A stretch of DNA of 64,000 nucleotides, taken from Manduca sexta. Its lineage: Eukaryota > Arthropoda > Insecta > Lepidoptera > Sphingidae. The DNA is taken from contig NC_051141.1 of NCBI RefSeq assembly GCF_014839805.1, positions 10,238,777 to 10,302,776 of the forward strand, given 5' to 3'. A program made the translations under genes and the position numbers. Under the pieces are notes generated by a model that saw only the letters and a program-made list of their open reading frames with translations, made no database searches and was not told the origin of the DNA. Shown here piece after piece: positions 10,640 through 21,331 of the stretch. Position 1 is the first letter of the stretch; each line of letters starts with the position of its first letter.

Positions 10640-11373
10640 GTTAAGCATTGGACTGAGTCCCTAACCCCTGTATACCCTACACCAGCATACCAACCAAAAC
10701 CCGCGGTGGCCTTCTTCGGTGCATACGGGACGGCCCCGGGGTATATTGTTGCACTAAGATAGCTGCTCGAGACCATCCCTACCCAATATCGCATTGCGGC
10801 ACCTCTCTTTTTGAAGAGGCTAAGATGCCCCCACATGCTAAATGACTCCTTTGGAGTCTACGTAGTCTCTAACTGTCTGTACCTGCGGCGGCGTCGTATG
10901 TCGGGTCGGCCACTTCCCTACAATAGCCCGATGGCTGGCACATGCGTCATACTCGTGAACGGGTGCTGCTTGTGTGGACTGTTCTGCCCATTTCGCTTAC
11001 TATTTGAACTGTGTCCTAGCGGCCGTCACCAAAGTAGTGGCACACGGCGGACACCTCTCTTCGATCCGACACAGTAACGAGCCAAAACACCCTTGGCCCG
11101 TCAGCATCTGTGTCAGACGGAATGTCGCGCAACGTGGCGCCTGTCACGCCAGCTTAGGAAGACAGGTCGCTCGGCCGCGACACTCCTCAAGCCCGCACTC
11201 GGACTCTCCAGCCTGGTATGCCACTCCTCCACGGCGGCATTGCGGATGGAAGCCAATTGGTCTGTAACCTCTCTCGGGGCTAGTCTCCGCCCGAGACGGG
11301 ATGCCTCCTTATGCCAGAAGAATACTGACGAGAGGTATTTGGCTTGATGCAAATTTGATGATTTGGTTTTCAT
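10640..11373 (-). mobile_element. R1-type LINE: 3' end of ORF2 and 3' UTR
   Basis: The minus-strand frame 11113-11373 contains REVTDQLASIRNAAVEEWHT then RLESPSAGLRSVAAERPV, which matches the region just after the RT domain of R1-clade ORF2. After a stop the same style of sequence continues with a Cys/His knuckle remnant (CHYFGDGR, stop, DT) and WAEQ. This reads as the usual C-terminal CCHC region with frame damage. Downstream, at 10653-10745, lies the GC-rich 3' segment shared with the composite retroposons at 1738 and 25027 (CCGCGGTGGCC, GGGACGGCC). There is no poly(A) or target duplication. R1 and related TRAS/SART elements are usually site-specific, but no rDNA or TTAGG target is present here. 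Confidence 0.78.
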
Positions 11374-12232
11374 CTCGTTAAATTCGTTAGCAGACTGTAT
11401 TATATTGATTTTTTAACAAATATTCCACGGAACCATATCAACGGGATATAAGTAATCTATATTTTAATAAAAAACACGTCTATCCGTGTGCCAAATATCA
11501 TCTGAATCCGTTCAGCAATTACTGCGTTTACTTTTAACGAATATCCAAACATTTTCACAAACATTCGACTTGATAATAGTAATAAGTAACATACATAGAG
11601 TTACACAATACAGAACGTGGGAAATAAACAATTTAATAGAGCTAACATAATTGCATTCCCTTCTCTTATTCGTCGAAGCGAGTACGATTCGCGGGGGATA
11701 GTAATGAGTAGTCAATACCACGTCTCATCTTGCCGCTCCCAGCGTAAATGTTACCTATTCGTCAGCGCTAAAATTTGCGCGCGCTAACCACTCTTTTATC
11801 GTTCATCAGCTCCTAAACTTCACCAACTTATTTAATTTCTAAAATTCAATAATTTAGAAATACAACGCAGGATTCCAACAACTAGAAAAACCTGCGTTAT
11901 GCAGTTAACCTTTAAGTCCAATATCCTCATATTTCTGACGTCATCTACTCTTCCTTTAATGTCTCATCTATACTACTTTGGAATACGCTCCCTTAAGAAA
12001 TCAGGACAACCACTAACAGATTCACATTCAAATCTAAAGTTCCGATGCTTATCGCTAATAGCGTACCACATGCACCAACACAAAATCTCTGGAAATTAAT
12101 ATATTTTTATATTAACTCTATATTTTATAGAATAAGTATATCTGTATTTATGTAATGTATGTTTTATATATGTATTGTCTCATTTATGTTTTATATACTA
12201 CACATTATCTCATCTCTGCGTCACAAAAGATA
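11374..12232. other. AT-rich DNA, no recognisable feature
   Basis: Only short accidental frames are seen here. Confidence 0.45.
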
Positions 12233-12576
12233 GGGCTGCCATCACCTAAATTGCCAACGCCGGATAGACACGGCAATAATCTCGGACAGTTGGGCGAAAT
12301 ATGGGTTTTTCCCCAGACACCTCAGAAAAAATATTATTTGCAACAAAAATAAAACCATGGTTATATATTTTTTTATTTTTATTCATTTATACAGCTTGTT
12401 ATTAATGTTTTTACGAAGATTTATTTCAATTTAACGCTTATCTATAAAAAAAATGGATTTCCCCTGATAACAAAAGTGTTCGAGTTTCACCCACTTTTTA
12501 AAAAGCCTTGCCGGACGGCCCTCGCATGCCATTCAAACTTAGACAAATTCGGGAAATTCTGGATGGATGGCAGCCC
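12233..12576. repeat. Possible small DNA transposon with 11-bp inverted ends
   Basis: GGGCTGCCATC (12233-12243) is repeated inverted as GATGGCAGCCC (12566-12576), 344 bp outer length. No matching target duplication is seen and the interior has no coding potential. It may be a MITE relic or chance. Confidence 0.35.
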
Positions 12577-13029
12577 AACCTAAAGATTAACTGTTAGAAA
12601 TTCCTACGGCATTAAGTCCACATGTATTTAAAACTAAGTAAAAGATACATTCAGAATAAAAACTCAAACAAAACTATACAAGAAGACAAAATACATCTTT
12701 TTTAAAAAATGTTTCATGGTTGCTCTATTAGTTATAAAATACTTCTTTGAACCCAGCGCGACTGAATGCCTTTAGTAAAATTAATACACGTACAAAAGAA
12801 TTCGTTTAGCATTCCTTTGTTTCGATTGTAGGTATCCAAGCTTCACTGACATGCGCATTAACAAGCATTTTTATTTTCCGTTATATAAATGAACAGCCGT
12901 ATCCGCGTACCGTCAGCAAAAGTATAAACAAAAAAAATAAATAGATATAAAAAAAAATAACTTGAGTAATATTTTCATGGTACCTATAAGTAACTAATAC
13001 AATAAGTTTTTACCTAACATTTTTGCCAA

Positions 13030-13360
13030 CTAAACGTTGAAAGAATATTCTTTATTTGAAATTTGAAATTTTATTCTTATAATAATAATATTATTCTCCT
13101 CCTCGCTCTCCTCCTCGTCTCGCTCTCCTCTCGCCTCCTCCACCTTCATTAATTTTTTCATGCATTCCCACCGGTTTCGGGTAGTTTTGACCTGGTCTTT
13201 ACTGAGAATGTCAGATATCTGACATTCGAAGGTTCGATGCCTTCGACCCCTACCGGCTCTTCCATCCACAGTCGTCTTATAAACCCTCTTTGTCAGTCTT
13301 TTATCATCCATCCTCTCCAAATGCCCAAACCACCTTAGCATAAAAAAGCTTATAAAACGA
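13030..13360 (-). pseudogene. C-terminal ORF2 fragment of a non-LTR retrotransposon
   Basis: The minus-strand frame contains LRWFGHLERMDDKRLTKRVY, then VDGRAGRGRRHRTF, then ISDILSKDQVKTTRNRWECM and MKVEEARG. This is the C-terminal tail of LINE ORF2 proteins common in insect genomes (pattern RWFGH..RM.D.RL.K, GRAGRGRP, ARNRR.CM). It decays into a (GAG/GAA)n run and ATTATTATT, consistent with a 3' tail. No RT core remains. The exact clade is uncertain. Confidence 0.7.
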
Positions 13361-13541
13361 TAGCCAGAAGTTAAAATGGTTTTAGTGTTAAAATGAATTT
13401 TTAATAACGTTAGTACCAAAATGACACGCTACCACACGCCGGACATGAGGTTTTGTGCACTTGAGTTATATCCGTGTTCACTCACACAAGCATAGTTTAA
13501 CTCAAACTCGTACCACGCATCGACGTGTATTCTACCGATAG

Positions 13542-13700
13542 ACACGAACGTCCATATAAACTATTTGTTCAAAATCTGAAGTTAGGACTAAAGTTCGCTG
13601 CAGCGCCAAAATATCAATTGTAGTCTAACCAAACTTTTTCAAAAACATGTGCTAAAACACTATAAATAGAGAATAAGTAAAACGCTACATGCATTCTAGA
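13542..13700 (+). repeat. Unclassified repeat family X, left part
   Basis: It begins ACACGAACGTCCATATAAAC then TATTTGTTCAAAATCTGAAG, and contains AAAGTTCGCTGCAGCGC. The same sequence order occurs at 48505-48735 and 56172-56364. The right part of the family appears at 14408-14535, so this copy may be split by about 700 bp of other DNA. Confidence 0.65.
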
Positions 13701-14407
13701 TTGTACACCGCAAAACACTGACACAGTATTTGTACCTAAATATATTCATACTCTATTTAGAAGTGAAATAAGTAAAAATGGCAAAATAAAATGAATGGAT
13801 ATGCGATTAATTTACCTCAAATCAAATATGTTTACAGAAAACAAATAATTAATAACAAATGTATATTTTAAACAAAAATCGTCATAACCAAATCACACTT
13901 TTACTATATTTTAATGAAATCTTTTCTGTTCTCTAAGTTTAGGTGAAAAAAGGTCAATGAAAAAAAAATGATTACAATCCGATTAGCAGTTTCGGAGATA
14001 TGTTTTGACAAACATACTATGAATTTTTGTATATTTCTATGGAAGCTTTACTAGATTATTAATATAATTATTTTGCAGTTTCGATAATATTACATAGATA
14101 CGACGAGATTTTTAATAGAATCGATAACTTCTTTTTTAAGTCGGTTAATAATATCGAACTGGTTAAAATATTAAATAAATTAAAACCCTCCTAAAAACAC
14201 CACGTTAAATCTGTTTTCAGGCGCATATTTTACCTACGACCAGTTTCATAATGGAACATCTGCATGTTTTAGTCTTTAATTGTCAACGGCATTATGTTGA
14301 AATATAAACATATTTTTTTATATTACAGTATTATAACTTACTTGACTAACAATTTTTATTCACATCCAAGTTTACACTTAGACTAGAGTATTTAGTATAA
14401 TATATGC

Positions 14408-14535
14408 GCAGCTCCGTCCATTACCACAACCTGTCAATAATGACACTATACTAAAGTCGTTTTGAATGGATTGCAGTTTAATTCAGTTGAGCACAGTGCA
14501 TGTTCTGAACACCAAATATGTATATCGATGGTGTC
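14408..14535 (+). repeat. Unclassified repeat family X, right part
   Basis: It contains TTTTGAATGGATTGCAGTTT, AATTCAGTTGAGCACAGTG and a TATATCGATG end. It matches the inverted copy at 38041-38190 and the right half of 48505-48735. Confidence 0.6.
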
Positions 14536-14867
14536 ACGGCACTCTTGTCGCGTTAATTACAATTGATTGTGACAGATTTACACATGATTTTGACAAAGAT
14601 GAGTTTAGCTGAGCTCAATATTGGTGTATATCTGTTAATTAATTTGGCTAATTATATTGATCATTATCGAAACTGATATACGGTTTTGTGCTAGTGTCGA
14701 GCACTACTGGCTGTCTTAATTAGTATCCTATTATTTGAATCTTACTTTGATAGGCAATCAATAAGACATTAGTTCCAAGTAAACATCGAAAATACATTAC
14801 ACATGTTGTATGTTTTTTTTAAAAATGTTATCCTTTCCCTATGAAGGTGAAACAAATGTATTAGAAA

Positions 14868-15068
14868 ACACTATATTATTATTATCTATGTTTCCTGCGG
14901 GAAATTATGGCATAAAGGCCATCCTTCCTTGGCCTCCTTTCGGAAGGCTTGCGTGAGGACATGGACCCACACGTAGAGGCCTCTTTAAGACACATTACTC
15001 CAGTTAGGGTTTATACACCTTGCAAGTACTCTGTCTGTACGTATGGAGAAAATACTATTATTATTATT
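14868..15068. repeat. Putative retroposed fragment between TATTATTAT tracts
   Basis: A GC-richer segment (CATGTTT-like start, CCTGCGGGAAATTATGGC, GGAAGGCTTGCGTGAGGACA) is bounded on both sides by ACTAT(A)TTATTATTAT tracts. This could be a target duplication or a simple-repeat tail. There are no recognisable pol III boxes and no second copy here. Confidence 0.35.
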
Positions 15069-15198
15069 TCATAGTTAGTTATACAGTCATAAATGGGATA
15101 ATTCCTTAAAGGGGTTTAAATATACGGAAATTTTGAACTTTATTTTATATATCTTAATGGCAACAATAACCGTCACTTCACCTCCTTGTATAATTAAC

Positions 15199-15420
15199 TA
15201 ACTTTTGCTTACGGCTCCCCTGCGTGAAATATTTTTTTACGGGATAAAATTACTGCTTTATATTAACTGGGACAAAAGTAGCCTCAACATCCGGAGGTTA
15301 TGTGGCTTCCTATTAGTGAAAAATAAAATAAAAATCGGTTTAAAAGGTTCTAAGATTAGCGCGTTCACAGAAACTCCTCAGCTTTATATATTTGTATTAA
15401 CGGACGCAACGGAAGCTTGT
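15199..15420 (-). mobile_element. Degenerate Helitron (family H1), inverted
   Basis: The plus strand reads CTAACTTTTGCTTACGGCTC, then CCTGCGTGAAAT, then much later AACTCCTCAGCTTTATATA. That is the reverse complement of the H1 layout, whose 5' end is TATATAAAGCTGAAGAGTTT and whose 3' end is GCCGCGGGCAAAAGCTAGT. The terminal CTAG has mutated. Confidence 0.5.
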
Positions 15421-15564
15421 AAAAGGAATAAATGTTCCTCGTGTTTGCAATACTTTTTATTGATGCTCCGCTCCTATTAGTCATAGCGTGATGCTTTATA
15501 GCCTAAAGCTTTCCTCGGTAAATGAGTTTTCCAATATTAAAAGAATTTTTCAATTCGAACCAGT

Positions 15565-15665
15565 AGTATCACTTTAAGGGACGGAACTTACACGGTGGAA
15601 AGTGGATGCACCAGTTGCGCTTCTGCCTACCCTCTTAGTGATATATGGCCTGAGTGTGTGTAAAT
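15565..15665 (+). mobile_element. 3' part of SINE family B
   Basis: GATGCACCAGTTGCGCTTCT then GCCTACCCTCTTAGTG and GTGTGTGTA match the 3' half of the SINE seen complete at 50096-50350. The tRNA-like head is absent. Confidence 0.55.
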
Positions 15666-16197
15666 AATTTAGTAGTTTGCGTATTAATAAAATTAGTTTA
15701 CTATAGATGTTGAGATATAAGTAGAATAAAAATCGCATAGATAAGCTCACCGGCGCAGACATCAATTAATTAATTAGCTTCCGACCTTAATCCGCGAACG
15801 TTAAAGTCCTTATTGTCATCGGCGATATTTCTATTGAATAAATACTAATTAATTACGTGTTATTAGCCGACTCTGTGAACGAATAATTTATTATTATTAT
15901 AATTTATTTAACATTTCATACACAAATGTATACAGACGGACTTAATACTATAGGCATTCTCTATTAGCCAAATTATAGATTACATGGTATAAATGTCTGT
16001 GTTAATAAAATTCGTGGAGAATATCGTTTATAATAATTATATTGAACATAAAGGAGTTTACTTCAATATGTATACATTTATGAGAGTCGATAAAGGTAGG
16101 AAAGGGAACCTCATGACGAAACCTACATGACGGAAAATTATTTATATTGTAAATATTAAACCATCCATGTGACTTGTCATGTTTACTTCTATCTATA

Positions 16198-16670
16198 TCT
16201 ATACTATTATATAAAGCTGAAGATATTATTTTTGTTTGTTTGTCTGAACGCGGCAATCCTAGAAACAACTGGTTCGAATTGAGAAATTCTTATAGTATTA
16301 TGGTGGATATGAATGAATTGATAGCTTTTATTAGGAAGATTATAGGCTATATGACATCACGCTATGTACCAATAGGCGCGGAGCAACATCGAAAAATGTT
16401 GCAAATACGTGGAAAATTGATTCCGTTTGTGAGCTTTTGTTGCATGCGCTGTGTAAACGGATAAGGTTATGCATTCATCATATACTACGAAATTGATCCT
16501 ATTAAAACAATCATATAAAAATATATTTTAAAACTAAGTCACTCACTGCATATGTCCTAACTCGATAAACTCAAAAACTACCGAACGGATTTCGATGAAA
16601 TTTGGTATGAAAATAGTTTATGACATAAGATACTTTTACTCCGGGAATTTTACCCAGGAAAATTTGAAAT
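16198..16670 (+). mobile_element. Helitron family H1 copy lacking its 3' end
   Basis: It starts A|TCTATACTATTATATAAA at 16198 and continues with CTGAACGCGGCAATCCTAG, GGTTCGAATTGAGAAATTC, GCTATATGACATCACGCTAT, AATAGGCGCGGAGCA and CTCAAAAACTACCGAACGGA. The order is the same as in the complete copy at 20156-20909. It fades near 16670 without the GC-rich stem and CTAGT. An apparent 96-codon frame (16174-16464) lies inside it and is not a gene. Confidence 0.75.
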
Positions 16671-18129
16671 ATGTATCTAATATAATGTGAATTTATTTTT
16701 TGTTTTCTTTTAACCATAATATTGTTATACAGATCACTTTTATGCTTTCGTTACTAATCGATAACATATATTAAATAATATTTAAGGAATCTTCCTCTAT
16801 TCTAGATTGTTTTAAGCATGTCGTAAAAATTTTATTTCACGCTTAAAATTATAATCAATATGTTCGTTTTGGAAAGGATTGATGTTTTTGTTTTTCTCAG
16901 AAAAACTAGATCAATTGTACCTCCCTGGAAATATTCAACCAGTGTGTTATATTTTGTATTACACTACGTGAGATTAGTAAATTACTTGTTGGCAAGTGCC
17001 ACAATTAATAACTATAATATGTTTATAACAACATCATTCCCAATTTTTATATTATTATTCCAGGCAAAGAACTGCTCATACTCCTAAAACAAGTATTGTT
17101 TCATAATACACAGTAATTACGCTGACTGCAAATTCGTTCTAAATTCAAACTACAATACAATAGTGTTCGCATTACGGCGTGCTGATAGATGACAATAACA
17201 AATTGAACGGTAGTCATATCTAAAATGCTGATTTACACGTACAAAACACAAAACTTTTAATTAGCAAATCATGAATGGTCAATTAGGGCCTGTTTGACAA
17301 GTTTCAAGAAAATGTTATTCAACATTTTTCGTATTAAACAGCTAACGTAGATAGCATTTGTTTTATATATATAACATTTTTTCAATAAAATTAAGCCTAA
17401 CAAACTATTTCAACAAAATTGCTGTAGCGGTTTTATTGTCTACATTCGTTTTATTTTCACCTTCCAATTTCATGTCATGTTTTCACCAACAAAAACTGAA
17501 TTTAGAAAATACAAAACATTTTTGGTTCATTTTATAAATTCTATATAGGTATGCGAACTAAAAGTCGCATGTTTTGATTTAAAAGGCTTCGTCTAAAAAT
17601 ACGTAGCTACGAAAACTGAAGGTAATACGAGCGCTTAGCTCGCTTGTAGCTCTGTACCGTCGATGACGTATATCCAGTATAACATTTTTGCGCTATTTTG
17701 TGCAAGTGTAACTGCGATTTTTCCTAATAATTCAAATTTGATGTCTTTTACCTCGAGTATTTTATAGTGCTAGATATTTTTGATATAGTAGAAAAAGCTG
17801 GCTATTAATTCACAAATGTTAAAAATATTTTGCAATATCATTTTTTTTATTAAAGCCTACTATTTATAATGTAGAACCATTAACAAATAATAAATAACGA
17901 AAAGAGTTAATAACCATAAAACATCAGTGTGGAAACAAGTTCTGGAGTCATGTTAAGACATTAAAAAAAATGTAATTATATTTTGAACACAAGATTAGAA
18001 ATCGTATCGTTAAATCGAGTAAGTATTAAATATTATTTTCGTTGGATACAAGAAAATTTTATAACGTAGGCTGGTACATTGGGATATTGCGAGCAAATTG
18101 TTATTCCGACAAGAAAACATTATAGAGCG
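16671..18129. other. AT-rich DNA, no recognisable feature
   Basis: The frame 16860-17087 is hydrophobic and AT-driven, with no start or splice context. Confidence 0.45.
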
Positions 18130-18489
18130 TCTACTTCGAAAAACGAAATCCATAGCTTCGGATGACGGATCGCACGTTTTGTAGCTACGAAATGTTACGG
18201 ATCCGATGACGGATTCGAGGACGAATCCGATCCGTTCATCGCAATATTTCAGACATGGAATTTGTAAGAACTTATAGAGTTTCCCGTCGGTTTTTAAAAC
18301 CATCTGTGAGGATAAAGTTCCACTGCTTTCACAAAAAAATACTGGAAATGGATCCTACCACTAATGTAAGCTACGGAACTGTGACGTATCCGAAGTAATT
18401 TGGTAGTAGTAGTGGTAATAGATTTAAATCCGAAGTTCGTCGTATTTCCGTTTCGGATCGAAGTTTCGGCGTTCGTTTTTCGAAGTAGA
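18130..18489. mobile_element. 360-bp MITE-like element with 18-bp perfect inverted ends
   Basis: TCTACTTCGAAAAACGAA at 18130-18147 is perfectly repeated inverted at 18472-18489. The interior is rich in CGGATC/GATCCG words (for example 18160-18245) and has no coding frame of note. I see no clear target duplication. The class is unknown. Confidence 0.6.
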
Positions 18490-18846
18490 TCCTAAGTTTT
18501 TTTTATTTCGAAGATACGGAAAACAAAAGATTAAAAAATAAAATTCTCTTTCTAATGTATAATGTATATGTGTGTTCTATGCATATAATAATGCTAAAAA
18601 AATATCTTTTAATAACGCTAATGTCGACGTAAACGTCGTAACGAAACTACAGTTGTGTTTCAGTAAATCACTTCGCACATAGAAAGCTACATTGTCCTGT
18701 GCTATTTTTTAAACCAGGAAAGGTCTTTCAGGCATGCGGAACCGCAAGCAAAATACTTTACGTGGGTATGGTGTATTAAACAAGGTGCTTGCGGTTTGAA
18801 TACATTGGAACTAAACTGTGTGGGTTAAATCAAAAATAAATATTAA

Positions 18847-19010
18847 ATGCAGCCCGGCGTTGAGCCGCCCGGATTTGATGTTGGCCTCCGGGCGACAATC
18901 GGGCCGAGTCCCTAACACTATATACATCCTACTCACAGCCTACCAATTAAAACTTCGCGGTGGTCCTCTTCGCCGTATTTGGGACGGCAACGAGCTTGCT
19001 GCCTGATGCC
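18847..19010 (-). mobile_element. 3' fragment of the GC-rich R1-type/composite retroposon
   Basis: GCCCGGCGTTGAGCCGCCCG then GGATTTGATG, GGGCCGAGTCCCTAACACTA and GCGGTGGTCCTCTTCG match 1850-1985 in the same orientation. It lacks the poly-T/poly(A) end and the 5' block. It is followed directly by a SINE-like tail and a hairpin. Confidence 0.7.
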
Positions 19011-19019
19011 AGAATCGTG

Positions 19020-19100
19020 CATAGTGGCAATCCAGTCTCTGCCTACCCCTGTGGGATAAAGACGTGATACTATGTAGGTACGTAGTATCACGCTTATCCA
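19020..19100 (+). mobile_element. SINE family B tail with a terminal hairpin
   Basis: CAGTCTCTGCCTACCCCTGT then GGGATAAAGACGTGATACTA resembles the 3' end of SINE family B. CGTGATACTA (19063-19072) and TAGTATCACG (19083-19092) form a perfect 10-bp stem with a 10-nt loop. Confidence 0.5.
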
Positions 19101-19769
19101 CATTAGCTGTTTGATATACATACCTATACGCATAGATATTCATTTTATTGCCATTTATTTGGAAGACTTGAGTGTGACTTTTGTATTTGGCCGACTTATA
19201 CATTTATGTGACGAGAAGCATACATACTTAAACCTCAGTACAAACTTAGTCATTGTGAAACAGGCCATAAACCAATAAAAATAACGCATATTCTGTAAGC
19301 ATGTCAACAAGATTTATGCTTCATTTTCGCCGTGGTTTCAATGGTGGCAATTAAGATTGTCTATAAGAATCGACCATTAGTGTTCGAGACACTGTCTTCC
19401 CGTCAAGTAAGGTGTTCTTTTTACATAAATGTCACTACCACTAGTTTGCCTTCGTCCGTCCTTTTTATATTTCAAAGTAATTGATTGTATTATCTTGAAC
19501 GATCGCAAAAATGGAATATATAATTAAAATATACAACCTACGTAACCTTAAACACACCTTTTATTGCCGAAGCGGTAGGCAGATTCGCAACTAGTGCGCC
19601 CACATTTCGCTGTGTCCCGCCGTAGCAGCTGGCATATTAATATAAAAGAAGTTTATTATGGTGCTGTTAAATATTTTACTATAATCTGTTTTTTCTCAAA
19701 ACAACGCCGTTTTTATGTAGCACGTGTCACGGTGGAAAACTGTAAAACCGTGTAAAACTGTCCGTTTTC

Positions 19770-19832
19770 ACTGGTATTCACTTACTTTTCACGGTTTCAA
19801 AATACTTGTTTCATAAAACCCCTGCCCTAACC
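19770..19832. repeat. Short dispersed repeat, copy 1
   Basis: CACTTACTTTTCACGGTTTC then AAAATACTTGTTTCATAAAA and CCCTGCCC correspond to 51008-51064 (ACTCACTTTTCACGATATCA then AAATATTTTTTTAATAAAGC and CCTAGTCCC). The class is unknown. Confidence 0.4.
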
Positions 19833-20155
19833 AACAACAAACTGTTGAAAACTCAAAGTATGAGGGTCCATTTCCCACACGCTACGACTAAACATCATGT
19901 ACGTACATATTATGTGGAGTCGATTAAAAATACCAGTTTCGACAATAATATTAACCCAAGATAGTATTATTCCATTAGTGACAATCGATCTTTTTTAAAA
20001 CAATTTTAGATTTATCATGCTGCCCTTTACATATTATGTGGTTCGTACAATTTAACATACGGTTCTTAAGAGAACTAGGAATACGTTTTTTGACTTAATT
20101 TGTATCCTCCTTGACCTATAACGTAACGTAACAACATTTAACTAATAAATAATAA

Positions 20156-20909
20156 TCTATACTATTATATAAATCTGAAGAGTTTGTTTGTTTGTCTGTT
20201 TGAACGCGCTAATCTCAGGAACTACCAGTTCAAACCGAAAAAATCTTTTTGCGTTGGATAGCCCTTTGTTCGTGGAGTGCTATAGGCTATATATCATCAC
20301 GCTATACCCAATAGGAGCGGAGCAGTAATGGCTAATCTCAGGAAATACCGGTCCAAACTGAAAAATCTTTTTGCGTTGGATAGCCCTTTGTTCGTGGAGT
20401 GCTATAGATTATATACCATCACGCTATACCCAATAGGAGCGGAGCAGTAATGGCTAATCTCAGGAAATACCGGTTTGAACTGAAAAAATCTTTTTGTGTT
20501 GGATAGCCCTTTGTTCCTGGAGTGCTATAGGCTATATATCATCACGCTATGACCAATAGGAGCGGAGCAGTAATGAAACATGTTGCAAAAACGGGGAAAA
20601 TTATAAGTTTTGAGAGCTTCCGTTGCCTGCGCTGCGTAAACGGTTAAAGTTATGCAACAATGATGTATGACGGGATTGTTCCTCTTAAAAGTTCTAAAAA
20701 ATATATTATAAAACAAAGTCCCCCGCTGCATCTGTCTGCCTGAACGTGTTAAACTCAAAAACTACCCAACGTATTAAGATGAAATTTGGTATGGAGACAG
20801 TTTGAGACCCTGGGAAGAACATAGGGTCCCGGGAAACTACTACTTTTATAACGGAAAACTTTAGCCTGAAAAACTTTACAACGCGGGCGGAGCCGCGGGC
20901 AAAAGCTAG
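20156..20909 (+). mobile_element. Complete nonautonomous Helitron (family H1) with triplicated unit
   Basis: The 5' end A|TCTATACTATTATATAAA is at 20156. The 3' end GCGGGCGGAGCCGCGGGC (a GC stem) followed by AAAAGCTAG ends at 20909, before a T. Insertion between A and T without a target duplication, the TC start, and a stem about 6 nt before CTAG are the Helitron signature. An internal unit is present three times (20208-20574). There is no Rep/helicase, so it would be mobilised in trans. Confidence 0.85.
20208..20574 (+). repeat. Three tandem units of about 122 bp inside the Helitron
   Basis: Units start GCTAATCTCAGG at 20208, 20331 and 20453 (periods 123 and 122) and end AGGAGCGGAGCAGTAATG. 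They differ from each other by only a few substitutions. Other copies of the family in the window carry a single unit. Confidence 0.9.
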
Positions 20910-21095
20910 TAAATAATAAATTTATTTGTACTGGAACATCATTGAATTAAAACTAGTTTTATTTAGATGTACATGATGTTACATTCGCGTATATATAAGA
21001 AATGTTTAGTACCTGTTCTGGAATCAGGGTTAAAACATTTGGCACATAATATCAATGCTTTTAGTAAAAAAAATATAAATTTCTCTTTACCACAG

Positions 21096-21331
21096 ATCAA
21101 AACACCGGATCGGACCGCACCAGACCAGATCCTGTTTCATTCACGAAGCGGATCACTCACGGCATGGCGGGTATAATATCTAAACTGAAGAGTGGGGTGA
21201 TCAACAATGCCCCTTCCCCCCTGGAGAGTAATCCCATCATGCAATACTTTGAGGTGCGGCAGGAGTGCACCACGGCCGGACCTGGACTAGTCTGGAGAGT
21301 ACATGATGCCTACAGAAAGAGTGATGGCAAG
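21096..21331 (+). CDS. SCYL2: First coding exon of a SCYL2-like pseudokinase gene (5' UTR plus codons 1-56)
   Basis: The sequence shows a splice acceptor (pyrimidine tract then CACAG ending at 21095), 68 nt of untranslated leader, ATG at 21164 and 56 open codons ending in phase 0 at a consensus donor AAG|GTAAGT (GT at 21332-21333). The peptide starts MAGIISKLKS and contains NPIMQYFEV, AGPGLVWRV and RKSDGK. From memory this matches the N-terminus of SCY1-like protein 2: a LKS segment, then NP..xxF(D/E)V, then GL.W(K/R), then KKS before the pseudokinase domain. SCYL2 is a catalytically weak kinase-like protein linked to clathrin-coated vesicle traffic between trans-Golgi and endosomes. It is locally GC-richer than its surroundings. 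The next exon should begin with the EV.VF.FEK strand, and I could not find it downstream. The acceptor before the ATG implies a separate noncoding first exon upstream. Coding sequence proper is 21164-21331. The exon structure is seen; the gene name is inferred. Confidence 0.72.

Noticed and set aside
10640..11373. Site-specific R1, TRAS or SART insertion
   Set aside because: No 28S rDNA or TTAGG telomeric repeats flank the fragment.
20208..20574. CRISPR-like or satellite array
   Set aside because: Three 122-bp units without spacers inside a Helitron; this is an internal duplication.
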